Below, piece after piece: positions 7,243 through 16,397 of a stretch of 64,000 bases of DNA (within the stretch, counting starts at the first letter, position 1; the number at the start of each line of letters is the position of its first letter). The stretch is from NCBI RefSeq assembly GCF_004365355.1, contig NZ_SODP01000002.1, forward strand, positions 2,161,490 through 2,225,489, in the 5' to 3' direction. The translations under genes were made by a program, and so were the position numbers. This stretch comes from Kribbella pratensis (GTDB taxonomy: Bacteria; Actinomycetota; Actinomycetes; Propionibacteriales; Kribbellaceae). Below the pieces are notes generated by a model. That model ran no database searches. It saw nothing but the letters and a program-made list of their open reading frames with translations, and was not told the origin of the DNA.

Positions 7243-8073
7243 CTAGAACAGCGTCGGCGGTTCGGTTGCGACCGGCTCCGGGAGCGGGGCGAGCTCGGGG
7301 ACGGCGGCGGCGACGGTCGCGTAGAAGTGGCGAGCGAGGTTCAGCGCCTCGACGTTGTCGGGGGTATGCAGGAAGATCGTCGGCGAGCGGCCCTCCGAGA
7401 GCCAGCGCACGACCAGGCCGACGAGATATCCCCAGCCGTCGATGGTCTCGGCCACCGAGTCGCGGCCGATGTAGCGAACGATCGGGTACGCGGTCAGGGC
7501 CCGGGTACGACGGGCCACGCGCGGCTTCTTCATCCACGCGTCGCGCTCGGCGAGGCTGGTCGGGCGCTGGGCGAAGAGCGTTCCGGTGTCGAACGGGATC
7601 CATTCGGCGTCGACGCGGGCGAGTACTCGCTCGAGGTTGGCGGCGGCTTCCGGCTCGTCGAAGAAGGAGCGGTGGCGGACCTCGACGGCGTACCGGAAGT
7701 CGCGGGGCACCTGGTGGAGGAAGGCGGCGAGCGCGCCGAGGTCGGTGGGGGAGAACGCGGGCGGGAGTTGGATCCACACGGCGTGGTTGCGTGGGCCGAG
7801 CGGCTCGATCGCGTCGAGGAAGTTGCGGAACTCGGCCTCGACGTTCGTGAGCCGTCGCTCGTGCGTGATCACCTGCGGCAGCTTCACCACGAAGCGGAAA
7901 TCGGCCGGCGTCTGAGCAGCCCAGTTCTCCACGGAAGCCCGCGACGGCGTGCCGTAGAACGTCGTGTTGCTCTCAACCGCGTTGCACCAGGACGCATACG
8001 CCCGCAGCTTGTCCCGAGAAGGCTGCGGCCATGCAGGATGCGTCCACTGCGCACAACCGACATGCAGCCTCAT
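7243..8073 (-). CDS. DUF72 (YecE-like) TIM-barrel protein
   Basis: 276 residues, full family length. Family hallmarks: MRLHVGCAQWTHPAW at the N-terminus, YASWCNAVESNTTFYGTPS (about 26-44), then DFRFVVKLPQVITHER, and later FRYAVEVRHRSFF and PTIFLHTPDNVEAL, the conserved DUF72 core of a TIM-like barrel. The biochemical function of DUF72 is not established. ATG 8073 overlaps the stop of the upstream acetyltransferase gene by ATGA, so the two are an operon. Confidence 0.9.
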   Translation of the reverse strand: MRLHVGCAQWTHPAWPQPSRDKLRAYASWCNAVESNTTFYGTPSRASVENWAAQTPADFRFVVKLPQVITHERRLTNVEAEFRNFLDAIEPLGPRNHAVWIQLPPAFSPTDLGALAAFLHQVPRDFRYAVEVRHRSFFDEPEAAANLERVLARVDAEWIPFDTGTLFAQRPTSLAERDAWMKKPRVARRTRALTAYPIVRYIGRDSVAETIDGWGYLVGLVVRWLSEGRSPTIFLHTPDNVEALNLARHFYATVAAAVPELAPLPEPVATEPPTLF

Positions 8074-8612
8074 ATCGCCCGAACGTACTGCCGGCAGACA
8101 TGAACCCGGGAGAACCGCGCCCGCACAGAAGCCTCGACCGAGATCGGCGCATGCATGAAGGCGGTTACCGGTTTACCCAACGGGCCCGGCGCCTCGAAGC
8201 CGTCGGTATCGTCGTGCGCCGACTTGTAGACATGGAGATACCGGAAGTTCTCCGTGAACCCCGACCGCTGGTACCAAGCGTTCGCCGACGCGTCCCCGCG
8301 CGTCCATGCATCGAGTACGCCGCCCTGCAGCCGGGGGATGACCGCGTCGAGCAGCTGCGTGGCCAAGCCACTGCGCTGGTGGTCGGGGTGTACTGCGAGC
8401 ACGTCGATCGTGGCGCGGTCCGCGAAGATCTCGACGTCCATCAAGCCGACCACCACGTCGCCCTCGACAGCTACTAGGCGATGCGCCGGGTTCTCGAAGA
8501 CAGGGCGATCCACAACGACGTCGTCGTAGTACTCCGTGCCGAAGAAGCTGAGCAGGCGGCATCGGAGCCAACTGGCGGCGTCGGCGTCACGGTAGTCGCG
8601 GATCTTGGTCAT
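8070..8612 (-). CDS. GNAT family N-acetyltransferase
   Basis: 180 residues from MTKIRDYRDADA; an upstream in-frame ATG at 8630 would add six residues. The GNAT core is visible: IDVLAVHPDHQRSGLATQLL gives beta4 and the acetyl-CoA-binding loop (Q/R-x-x-G-x-A), and ANAWYQRSGFTEN gives motif B with the late Tyr. Expected to transfer acetyl from acetyl-CoA to an amine; the substrate is unknown. Translationally coupled to the DUF72 gene. Confidence 0.85.
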   Translation of the reverse strand: MTKIRDYRDADAASWLRCRLLSFFGTEYYDDVVVDRPVFENPAHRLVAVEGDVVVGLMDVEIFADRATIDVLAVHPDHQRSGLATQLLDAVIPRLQGGVLDAWTRGDASANAWYQRSGFTENFRYLHVYKSAHDDTDGFEAPGPLGKPVTAFMHAPISVEASVRARFSRVHVCRQYVRAI

Positions 8613-8685
8613 CCGGCGCCATGATGGCACGCCGCCCCGTCACCCGGAACTGGGCGCGGGGCGGCGCATCAGCGCAGTACAGAGG

Positions 8686-9765
8686 TCAGCGGTCGACCTC
8701 GCCGCGGATGAACTTCTCGACGAGGTCGCGGCAGACGTCGTCGGCGTACTGCTCCGGCGGCGACTTCATGAAGTACGACGAGGCGGACAGGATCGGGCCG
8801 CCGATGCCGCGGTCCTTGGCGATCTTTACCGCGCGGATCGCGTCGATGATGATGCCGGCCGAGTTCGGCGAGTCCCAGACCTCGAGCTTGTACTCCAGCG
8901 ACAGCGGTACGTCGCCGAAGTTGCGGCCCTCGAGCCGGATGAAGGCCCACTTGCGGTCGTCCAGCCAGGCCACGTAGTCCGACGGGCCGATGTGCACGTT
9001 GCGCGGCTCGATCTCCTCGCGCAGCTGGGACGTGACGGACTGGGTCTTGCTGATCTTCTTGGACTCCAGGCGCTCGCGCTCGAGCATGTTCTTGAAGTCC
9101 ATGTTGCCGCCGACGTTCAGCTGGTACGTCCGGTCCACGGTGACGCCGCGGTCCTCGAACAGCTTGGTCAGCACGCGGTGCGTGATGGTCGCGCCGATCT
9201 GCGACTTGATGTCGTCGCCGACGATCGGCACGCCGGCCGCGGTGAACTTGTCCGCCCACTCCTTGGTGCCGGCGATGAACACCGGCAGCGCGTTCACGAA
9301 CGCGACCCCCGCGTCGATCGCGCACTGCGCGTAGAACTTGGCCGCCTGCTCCGAACCGACGGGCAGGTAGCAGACCAGTACGTCGACCTGAGCCTCACGC
9401 ACCGCGGCGACCACGTCGACCGGGTCGGCGTCGGACTCGGTGATGGTCTCGCGGTAGTACTTGCCGAGGCCGTCGAGGGTGTGACCGCGCTGGACGGTGA
9501 CGCCGGTCGGCGGCACGTCGCAGATCTTGATCGTGTTGTTCTCGCTGGCGCCGATCGCGTCGGCGAGGTCCAGACCGACCTTCTTGCCGTCGACGTCGAA
9601 GGCGGCGACGAACTCCACGTCGCGGACGTGGTAGTCGCCAAACTGGACGTGCATCAGACCGGGGACGCGCTCCTCGGGCTTCGCGTCACGGTAGTAGTGC
9701 ACGCCCTGGACGAGCGAGCTGGCGCAGTTGCCGACACCGACGATCGCTACGCGGATCGAGGTCAT
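8686..9765 (-). CDS. ino1: inositol-3-phosphate synthase
   Basis: 359 residues, the short actinobacterial form of myo-inositol-1-phosphate synthase. The Rossmann start is VAIVGVGNCASSLVQG (NAD binding). NVGGNMDFKNM and the SKTQSVTSQL region carry the active-site lysines, and GPSDYVAWLDDRKWAF is conserved downstream. It converts glucose 6-phosphate to inositol 3-phosphate, the first step to phosphatidylinositol and mycothiol in actinobacteria. The start overlaps the padR-like stop by ATGA (9762-9765), so the regulator and enzyme are one operon, an arrangement widely kept in the phylum. Confidence 0.96.
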   Translation of the reverse strand: MTSIRVAIVGVGNCASSLVQGVHYYRDAKPEERVPGLMHVQFGDYHVRDVEFVAAFDVDGKKVGLDLADAIGASENNTIKICDVPPTGVTVQRGHTLDGLGKYYRETITESDADPVDVVAAVREAQVDVLVCYLPVGSEQAAKFYAQCAIDAGVAFVNALPVFIAGTKEWADKFTAAGVPIVGDDIKSQIGATITHRVLTKLFEDRGVTVDRTYQLNVGGNMDFKNMLERERLESKKISKTQSVTSQLREEIEPRNVHIGPSDYVAWLDDRKWAFIRLEGRNFGDVPLSLEYKLEVWDSPNSAGIIIDAIRAVKIAKDRGIGGPILSASSYFMKSPPEQYADDVCRDLVEKFIRGEVDR

Positions 9766-10346
9766 CTGGAATCTCCTTGGGTAGGCGGTTGGTGCTGTTC
9801 AGGGGGCCGCTGTTGCCGCCGCTCGCCGTCGATCAGCTCGTTCAGCCAGCGGACCTCGCGCTCGGCCGACTCCAGGCCGTGCCGTTGCAGCTCGAGGGTG
9901 TAGGTATCGACCCGCTCCGCCGTCCGGCTCATCGCCGCCCGGAAGTTGGCCAGCCGCTCCTCCATCCGGGCCCTGCGGCCCTCGAGGATGCGCAACCGGG
10001 TGGCCGGATCGGTCCGGCCGAAGAACGAGAAGCGGACGCCGAACGTGTCGTCCTCCCAGGCCGACGGACCGGCCTCGTGCATCGCGTGCGCGAAGTAGTC
10101 CTTGCCGTCGGCGGTGATCGTGTAGACGATCTTCGGCCGGCGACCCGACTCCGGTGTCCCGGGGTCGGCCGTGATCAGGCCGTTGCGGAGCATCGCCTTC
10201 AGGCACGGGTACAACGAACCGAACGACAGCACGCGTCCCCAGCCGAACTGGGCGTTGACGCGCTTGCGGAGCTCGTAACCGTGCATCGGCGCTTCGTGCA
10301 GCAGACCGAGTACGGCGAGCTCCAGGACCCCACTGCGGTTTCCCAT
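9762..10346 (-). CDS. PadR family transcriptional regulator of the ino1 operon
   Basis: 194 residues from MGNRSGVLELAVLGLLHEAP. This start has GAGGGAGG just upstream and matches the usual PadR N-terminus; longer frames run into the promoter. The winged helix carries MHGYELRKRV and FGSLYPCLKAMLRNGLI, then SGRRPKIVYTITADG for the wing. The C-terminal half is helical for dimerisation. It is co-transcribed with ino1 and preceded by a perfect ATGT-n-ACAT palindrome, so autorepression and control of inositol synthesis are likely. Confidence 0.92.
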   Translation of the reverse strand: MGNRSGVLELAVLGLLHEAPMHGYELRKRVNAQFGWGRVLSFGSLYPCLKAMLRNGLITADPGTPESGRRPKIVYTITADGKDYFAHAMHEAGPSAWEDDTFGVRFSFFGRTDPATRLRILEGRRARMEERLANFRAAMSRTAERVDTYTLELQRHGLESAEREVRWLNELIDGERRQQRPPEQHQPPTQGDSR

Positions 10347-10380
10347 GAGCCACCTCCCTCGGCCTAGTTTGTCATGACCT

Positions 10381-10401
10381 GATGTATCGGTTCGATACAT
10401 C
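10381..10401. promoter_or_regulatory. PadR-type operator palindrome upstream of padR-ino1
   Basis: GATGTATCG, GTT, CGATACATC: a perfect 9-bp inverted repeat with a 3-base centre, 34 bases before the padR start. It fits the ATGT-(N11)-ACAT pattern typical of PadR operators. A shorter palindrome, GTCATGAC, lies at 10371-10378 beside it. Confidence 0.75.
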
Positions 10402-10548
10402 GCTCCGCCACTGTAAGCAGAGCCGGAGCCTGTGGACAACTCTTGACAAAGGCGACCTTTGTCACCCGCCGCAAGAAACCTGTTACGTCAGCCGCCGATC
10501 CGCGTTAATCGAATGACACTCAGAGTCGCGGTATCGGAGCGGAGGGTC

Positions 10549-12045
10549 ATGGCCGACAGCCATGCGAAGCACGCCAGGTCCGAGGTCGAAGCCGACAGCG
10601 GGCTTGCGCGGCTGGCACTGCGGTTCACCGCGTTCACGGAGAAGTGGCTGCCGGACGCGTTCGGGTTCGTCCTGGTCGGCACCTTCGTGGTGCTGCTGTT
10701 CGGGCTCGTCACCGGAGAGCCGCTGCTGAAACGCCCGGACGACCCGGCCGCGACCAAGGGTTTCGGGATGGTCGATGCGTGGGGCATCGGGTTCTGGTCG
10801 CTGATCACCTTCACCCTGCAGATGGCGATGATCATCATCGGCGGGTACGCCGTCGCGACCAGCGGACCGGTCGCCCGCCTGATCACCCGGCTGGCGCGGA
10901 TCCCGAAGGAGCCGCGGAGCGCGGTCGCGTTCGTCGCCGCGATCGCGATGCTGGCGTCGTACCTGAACTGGGCCTTCAGCCTGATCTTCGCGGCGATCCT
11001 GGCGCGCGAGGTCGCGCGAAACGTGCCGAAGGCCGATTACCGCGCGCTCGGAGCGATGGCGTTCCTCGGCCTCGGGACCGTGTGGGCGCAAGGGCTGTCC
11101 GGCTCGGCCGCGCTCCAGGTGGCGAGTGCGAGCAGCAGTCCGCCGCCGGTGCAAGACGTCATCAAGGCCGGCGGGCACGCCAGCGGTCTGATCCCGCTCA
11201 GCGACACCATCTTCACCTGGCAGGCGATCGTCGCGACGCTGATCGTGTACGTCGTCGGCGTCGCGATGGCCTGGTTCATCGCACCGGGTGAAGGCAATTC
11301 GCGGACGGCGGAGCAGTTGGGTATCGAGCTCAAACCGCTGATCGGTCGAGGATCGCCGTACAACGGGAAGCAGGGCAACGGTCTGCGTCAGGAGACGCAG
11401 AGGCCAGGTGACTGGCTCGAGCACTCACCGCTGTTCAGTCTGCTGATCGTTTTGCTCGGCGCGGTCTATCTGGTCCGCTACTTCAGCGGGAAGAGCTTCT
11501 TCAACGCGCTCGACCTCAACACGGTCAACCTGATCCTGTTCCTGGTCGCACTGCTCCTGCACTGGCGGCCCTGGCGGATGGCTCGCGCCGTCCGTGACGG
11601 CGCCCCGGCGTCTGCCGGCGTACTGCTCCAATTTCCCTTGTACGGCGGCATCTTCGGCATGATCGCGTACACCGGGATCGCCGGGCGGCTGGCCGGCTGG
11701 TTGGTGCAGGCGAGCAACCAGTTCCTGTTCCCGCCGCTGGTCGCGATCTACTCGTGCGTCCTCGGCATCTTCGTGCCGAGCGGTGGGAGCAAGTGGGTGA
11801 TCGAGGCGCCGTACGTGCTGCAGGCGGCGAACGAGCTGAAGGTCGACGCGGGCTGGATGGTCGTGGTGTACGACCTCGGTGAGGCGAGCGCGAACCTGTT
11901 GCAGCCGTTCTGGATACTGCCGACGCTCGCGATCCTCGGACTGAAGGCGCGCGACATCATGGGCTACACGTTCACGATGTTCCTGGCCTGCTTCCCGGCC
12001 GCCCTGATCGCCGTGACGCTGCTGGCACCCCACGTGACCTCGTGA
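10549..12045 (+). CDS. AtoE-type short-chain fatty acid transporter
   Basis: 498 residues from ATG 10549, preceded by GGAGGG; the in-frame upstream extension is not membrane-like. The protein has around 10-12 hydrophobic segments, AtoE signatures such as YLNWAFSLIFAAILAREVA, and near the end GIFVPSGGSKWVIEAPYV and YDLGEASANLLQPFW, which match the family. Members import short-chain fatty acids such as acetoacetate or butyrate. No ato catabolic genes are adjacent, so the substrate is inferred from family only. It is divergent from padR-ino1 and shares their intergenic region. Confidence 0.88.
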   Translation: MADSHAKHARSEVEADSGLARLALRFTAFTEKWLPDAFGFVLVGTFVVLLFGLVTGEPLLKRPDDPAATKGFGMVDAWGIGFWSLITFTLQMAMIIIGGYAVATSGPVARLITRLARIPKEPRSAVAFVAAIAMLASYLNWAFSLIFAAILAREVARNVPKADYRALGAMAFLGLGTVWAQGLSGSAALQVASASSSPPPVQDVIKAGGHASGLIPLSDTIFTWQAIVATLIVYVVGVAMAWFIAPGEGNSRTAEQLGIELKPLIGRGSPYNGKQGNGLRQETQRPGDWLEHSPLFSLLIVLLGAVYLVRYFSGKSFFNALDLNTVNLILFLVALLLHWRPWRMARAVRDGAPASAGVLLQFPLYGGIFGMIAYTGIAGRLAGWLVQASNQFLFPPLVAIYSCVLGIFVPSGGSKWVIEAPYVLQAANELKVDAGWMVVVYDLGEASANLLQPFWILPTLAILGLKARDIMGYTFTMFLACFPAALIAVTLLAPHVTS

Positions 12046-12235
12046 GAGGCGCGTCACAACCTGCATCGGGAAGCAAACCTTCCAACGATGCAAGGCGTCA
12101 GCGGATGGGGCCCGGTGGACCGTTTTCACTTGGACGCCTCGTGGTTGCTAGCATCCGGAGCGGATTCGGGCGCGTTACCACACCCACCGTAGTCTGTGGG
12201 GCAATGACTCCAGCCAGATCGTCGAGGATTGCAGC

Positions 12236-14485
12236 GTGAGTGAAGCTCGTAGGAAGGCCGCTCCGGCCCGCCGTCGGCAGAAGCGGCACTGGGCGGTCCG
12301 CATTCTCGGCTGGCTCGCGGCGCTCATGTTCCTCGGCATCATCGGCGCGGTCGCGACCTTCTTCATCGTCTACCAGACGACGAAGATCCCCGACCCGAAC
12401 AAAGAGTTCGCCACCAACACGACCACGGTGACGTTCGCCGATCAGCGAAACAGTCTGGGTAGCTTCTTCGACCAGAACCGGCACTCGGTGCCGCTGGCGC
12501 AGATCCCGAAGAGCGTCCAGGACTCGGTGATCGCGGCCGAGGACCGGACCTTCTGGACCAACCCGGGCATCTCGCCGCAGGGCATGGTCCGGGCCGCGGT
12601 GAACATCGCCCGCGGTGAACAGTTGCAGGGTGGTTCGACGATCACCCAGCAGTACGTCAAGGTCATGTACCTGACCCAGGAGCGGACGGTCGGCCGCAAG
12701 CTCAAGGAACTCTTCATCGCGACCAAGCTGGGCCGGCAGCAGGACAAGAGCAAGACGCTCGAGGGCTACCTGAACACGGTCTACTTCGGCGAGGGCGCCT
12801 ACGGCATCTCTGCTGCGGGTGACGCCTACTTCACCCAGCCGGACCCGCGCAAGCTGAGCATCCAGCAGTCCGCCCTGCTCGCGACAGTGCTGAACAACCC
12901 GTCGCTGTTCGATGTCACCGATCCCGATCCGCGGACCAAGAAGCGGATCATCGAGCGCTACCACTACGTCCTCAACGGTATGCAGCAGATGGGGACGATC
13001 ACCGCAGCCCAGGAGCAGCAGTACGGCAGGGCGCTGCCGCCGCTCAAGATGAAGAAGAAGAGCAGCCGGTACGCGGGTCCGAACGGCTTCCTGCTGGACA
13101 TGGCTCGCAAAGAGCTGGGGAAACTCGGTTTCGACGAGGACGCGATCACCGGCGGCGGCCTGAAGGTGACGACGACCTTCAACTATCAGCAGCAGAAGAA
13201 GATCCTCATCGCCGCGAAGAACGAGCTGCCGGAGAAGCGCGGCGGCCTGCACGTCGGGATGGCCGCAGTACAGCCGGGCACAGGTCAGCTGCTCGCGATG
13301 TACGGCGGGCCGGACTTCCTGAAGAGTCAGCTGAACTGGGCGACCACCAAGGCCCGGCCGGGTTCGTCCTTCAAGCCGTTCGCGCTCGCCGCGGCGCTCG
13401 AGGATGGCAAGTCGATCTACGACATTTTCCAGGGCGACAGCCCGATCACGATCCAGGGCCAGAAGTTCGGCAACGAACTCAGCACCGACTACGGCGACGT
13501 CACGCTGCTGAAGGCGACCGAGGAGTCGATCAACACCGCGTTCTACGACCTGGTCGACAACAAAATGGACAACGGGCCGGAGAAGGTCACGGCCGCGGCC
13601 GAAGCGGCGGGGATCCCGGCCTCGAAGACCCTCGAGGACGACAAGGCAAACCCGTCCACGGTGCTCGGCCCGGATGCGTACGCCTCACCGGTCGACATGG
13701 CGAACGCCTACGCGACGTTCGCGGCCGGAGGAAAGTACACACCGCTGCACGTGATCAAGGAAGTACGCGGCCCGGACGGTAAGGTGCTGTGGTCGGACGC
13801 GAAGATCCTGAAGCAGCAGCAGAAGCAGGCGTTCCCGCCGGAGATCGCCAACATGGTGAACTACGTGCTGCAGAAGGTAGTGACGGATGGCACCGGAACC
13901 GGCGCCAAGGATCTCGACCGTCCGGTCGCCGGCAAGACCGGCACCGCCGGTGGCGTCGCGGTGGAGGACCGGGCCGAGAACCAGAAGTGCGGTGGCTGTA
14001 AGGACGGTTCGGCGACCCTGACGTCGTGGTGGAGCGCCTACACCCCGCAGTTGTCGACCTCCGTGCTGTACCGAGCCGGCGCCAGTGGCGAGTCGGACCT
14101 CGACCCCTACAGCGACGACCCGGCCTTCTTCGGTGGCAACTGGCCGCTGAAGACCTGGCTGGCGTTCATGAAGGCAGCCCTCGACGGTGTGCCGCAGGCC
14201 GACTTCGTCGCGCCTGACGACGACCAGGTCAAGGACACCACCACGCCGACGTACACGCCGCCGCCCAGTACGCCGACGAATACGCCGACCAACACGCCGC
14301 CGCCCAATACTCCGCCGCCGAACACGCCGCCTCCGTCGACGCCGCCGCCGAACACTCCGACGAATACGCCGACGAAGACGAAGCCCACCAAGCCGACCAA
14401 CACTCCAGGCTGGCCGTCGCTGCCGACCGGCGGCCCGACGAGCCAACCGACGAAGACTCCGCAGAAACCCGGCGGCGGTCAATAG
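12236..14485 (+). CDS. bifunctional class A penicillin-binding protein (transglycosylase/transpeptidase)
   Basis: 749 residues from GTG 12236. A basic cytoplasmic tail is followed by one membrane anchor (about 22-46). The GT51 domain has AAEDRTFW at E102 and GGSTITQQYVK, polymerising lipid II. The transpeptidase domain has SSFK (S377 nucleophile, K380), SIN and KTGTAGG, cross-linking peptides and binding penicillin. The last ~80 residues are a Pro/Thr repeat tail (TPPPNTPPPNTP and similar), probably a wall-spanning linker, ending in GGGQ. A PBP at this place relative to ino1 is conserved in actinobacteria. A strong terminator follows. Confidence 0.95.
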   Translation: MSEARRKAAPARRRQKRHWAVRILGWLAALMFLGIIGAVATFFIVYQTTKIPDPNKEFATNTTTVTFADQRNSLGSFFDQNRHSVPLAQIPKSVQDSVIAAEDRTFWTNPGISPQGMVRAAVNIARGEQLQGGSTITQQYVKVMYLTQERTVGRKLKELFIATKLGRQQDKSKTLEGYLNTVYFGEGAYGISAAGDAYFTQPDPRKLSIQQSALLATVLNNPSLFDVTDPDPRTKKRIIERYHYVLNGMQQMGTITAAQEQQYGRALPPLKMKKKSSRYAGPNGFLLDMARKELGKLGFDEDAITGGGLKVTTTFNYQQQKKILIAAKNELPEKRGGLHVGMAAVQPGTGQLLAMYGGPDFLKSQLNWATTKARPGSSFKPFALAAALEDGKSIYDIFQGDSPITIQGQKFGNELSTDYGDVTLLKATEESINTAFYDLVDNKMDNGPEKVTAAAEAAGIPASKTLEDDKANPSTVLGPDAYASPVDMANAYATFAAGGKYTPLHVIKEVRGPDGKVLWSDAKILKQQQKQAFPPEIANMVNYVLQKVVTDGTGTGAKDLDRPVAGKTGTAGGVAVEDRAENQKCGGCKDGSATLTSWWSAYTPQLSTSVLYRAGASGESDLDPYSDDPAFFGGNWPLKTWLAFMKAALDGVPQADFVAPDDDQVKDTTTPTYTPPPSTPTNTPTNTPPPNTPPPNTPPPSTPPPNTPTNTPTKTKPTKPTNTPGWPSLPTGGPTSQPTKTPQKPGGGQ

Positions 14486-14490
14486 CTACC

Positions 14491-14520
14491 GACGACGGCA
14501 CCCACCCGGGTGCCGTCGTC
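14491..14520 (+). terminator. strong Rho-independent-type terminator after the PBP gene
   Basis: Perfect 13-bp stem GACGACGGCACCC / GGGTGCCGTCGTC with a 4-base loop, followed by GTTTGTC, starting 6 bases after the stop. Confidence 0.9.
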
Positions 14521-14575
14521 GTTTGTCAGCTAGGTCCCGATCTGGGAGACGATAGAGGCGTGACTCGGGCGGACT

Positions 14576-15790
14576 GTGGTGTGTGGTGGTGTGCGCGTGT
14601 TTGAGCGCACGGCTGCCGGTGACCCCAAGCCGGGGCGGGCTCGGCGGGCCCGGGTGGATGGCGTCGGCTGGCAGCGGTGGATGCCGACGACCCAGGCCCG
14701 CGAGGTGCTGGGGTGGTGGCTGGTCAGCCGGATCGCTCTGTTCGTGCTGTCGGTCTCGGCGCCGCTGCTGTTCAACCGGGGCAACGACTACCCGAATGTC
14801 TGGCATGCCTGGCTGCAGTGGGACGTCTGGCACCTGAAGGCGGTCGCCGAGTTCGGCTACAACCACGGGGAGCCGTCCGGCGCCCCGCTGGCCGCGTTCT
14901 TCCCGGGCTTCCCGTTGCTGGTCCGACTGGTCAGCTACACCGGCATCGGGTACGTCGGCGCCGGCATCGTGGTGTCCGCGGTCGCCAGTGCGTTCGCGGG
15001 CGTGTACCTGGCGCGGCTGGCGCAGTACGAGTTCCCGGAGCTGAAGGGCATCGGCCCGAACGCGGCAATGTTCTGGTACTGCGCTCCGGTCGGCGTGTTC
15101 CTGGCGGCGGGGTACACCGAGGCACTGTTTTGCGCGTTCGCGTTCCCTGCGTGGCTGGCCGCGCGGCAGGGGCGTTGGGCGCGCGCGGCCGTCTTCGTCG
15201 CGCTCGCGTCGACAGTGCGCGTGTCCGGGATCTTCTTGATCTTCGCGTTGCTGGTCGAGTTCGTCACCTCGAAGAAGCGTGACTGGCTGTCGCTGCCCTG
15301 GTTGGCGTTGCCCGCGGTACCGGTGCTCGGGTTCATGGCGTACCTGAAGCAGATCCACGGCTCGTGGTTCGCCTGGCAGGAGGCGCAGGAGAAGGGCTGG
15401 GCGCGCGAGTTCACCTGGCCGTGGATCTCGCTCGAGCACACGTTCCAGGCCGCCAGCAAGGGCCACTTCTCGCCGGACCGCAGCGACTGGACCTGGATGT
15501 TCCGCGCGGAGCTGGTCGCGCTGTTCGTCCTGCTGCTGCTTCTCGTCTGGCTGTTCTGGCGCCGGTCCTGGGGTGAGGCCGCCTGGGTCGCCGCGACAGT
15601 CGGCGCATTCTGTACGTCGTTCTGGATCTACTCGCTCACCCGGGCCACTCTGCTCATGTGGCCGCTGTGGATCGGCCTGGCCGTCCTGGCGCGGCGGAGA
15701 CCGTGGATCGGCCGTCTCTACCTGGCCGTGGCCATACCGTTGGCTGCCATCTGGGCGGCAGGCTTCTTCACCGGCCGCTGGTCCGGCTGA
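14576..15790 (+). CDS. PIG-V-like membrane glycosyltransferase (GT-C fold)
   Basis: 404 residues with about nine to ten hydrophobic spans. WDVWHL in the first outer loop and AAFFPGFPLLVRL shortly after are the typical PIG-V/GPI-mannosyltransferase-II motifs; Asp in the first loop is the usual catalytic residue of GT-C enzymes. Expected to add a sugar (mannose by family) from a polyprenyl-phosphate donor to an acceptor outside the membrane. The exact start is uncertain: GTG 14576, 14579 and 14591 are all in frame and no strong ribosome binding site is visible. Confidence 0.82.
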   Translation: MVCGGVRVFERTAAGDPKPGRARRARVDGVGWQRWMPTTQAREVLGWWLVSRIALFVLSVSAPLLFNRGNDYPNVWHAWLQWDVWHLKAVAEFGYNHGEPSGAPLAAFFPGFPLLVRLVSYTGIGYVGAGIVVSAVASAFAGVYLARLAQYEFPELKGIGPNAAMFWYCAPVGVFLAAGYTEALFCAFAFPAWLAARQGRWARAAVFVALASTVRVSGIFLIFALLVEFVTSKKRDWLSLPWLALPAVPVLGFMAYLKQIHGSWFAWQEAQEKGWAREFTWPWISLEHTFQAASKGHFSPDRSDWTWMFRAELVALFVLLLLLVWLFWRRSWGEAAWVAATVGAFCTSFWIYSLTRATLLMWPLWIGLAVLARRRPWIGRLYLAVAIPLAAIWAAGFFTGRWSG

Positions 15791-15837
15791 GTAGTTCTGC
15801 TCAGGCGCTCCCCGCGCTGCGTCCTTAGCGTGATTCC

Positions 15838-16152
15838 ATGGATGGCCGGACGATCGGCAGGGTCACGGTGCAGGCGGCCTTCGTCGGTGTGGTGGCAGGT
15901 GTCGCGTACGCGGCGATGCGGCAGGTCGGCGCCCCGCTCTGCGCTCCCACGGCGGTGAGCTGTACTGCGGAGACCGGCGGCGCTCTGTTCGCCGTACAGC
16001 TCGGCGGTGTGGCGACCGCGCTGGCGCTGCCGGTGCTGGCGCTGCGGGCCGGGCTCGGATGGGCGTTCGCGGTGGTCGCCACGGCCGGAATCGTGGCCGT
16101 GAATGTGGTCTGGTTCCTGACAATGTCCGACATGTGGACTGTTTTGCGGTGA
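15838..16152 (+). CDS. small membrane protein, unknown function
   Basis: 104 residues with three hydrophobic segments (about 11-27, 47-68, 75-95) and two cysteines in the first outer loop (APLCAPTAVSC), which could form a disulfide. Not recognised. Ribosome binding site weak. Followed by a hairpin terminator, so it ends the transcript from the PIG-V-like gene or its own. Confidence 0.6.
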   Translation: MDGRTIGRVTVQAAFVGVVAGVAYAAMRQVGAPLCAPTAVSCTAETGGALFAVQLGGVATALALPVLALRAGLGWAFAVVATAGIVAVNVVWFLTMSDMWTVLR

Positions 16153-16190
16153 GGCAACCCTCGGGAGGGTTCGAGCGTCGTTAGAGGTGA

Positions 16191-16224
16191 AGGGGTGGCA
16201 GTCCGGGCGGGGACCGCCACCCCT
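16191..16224 (+). terminator. hairpin terminator between the small membrane protein and the sigma factor
   Basis: AGGGGTGGC (16191-16199) pairs with GCCACCCCT (16216-16224). The inner GTCC/GGAC arms extend the stem. It separates the preceding genes from the sigE-type operon. Confidence 0.7.
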
Positions 16225-16254
16225 CATCACACTTCGTGACACCAGATCTCCGGC

Positions 16255-16280
16255 GGAACCTTTCAGGGGCAGGCTCCGTC
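16255..16280 (+). promoter_or_regulatory. candidate ECF-type promoter for the sigma/anti-sigma operon
   Basis: GGAAC (16255-16259), a 17-base spacer, then CGTC (16277-16280). This matches the classic -35/-10 pattern of extracytoplasmic-function sigma factors. It lies about 118 bases upstream of the SigE-type gene, suggesting autoregulation. Confidence 0.5.
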
Positions 16281-16397
16281 GGGTAGTCCACACCGAGGGC
16301 GATGGCACCGGCCGTCGCCCTCGCGTCATGATGCAACCTCTCCGCGGGCTCACCCAGTAGTTCCAGGGTGAGATCACCGGACAAGGGAGAGCCGATC

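Noticed and set aside
8605..9903. Long open frame antisense to ino1
   Set aside because: ino1 is unmistakable on the other strand; the antisense product has no recognisable domain.
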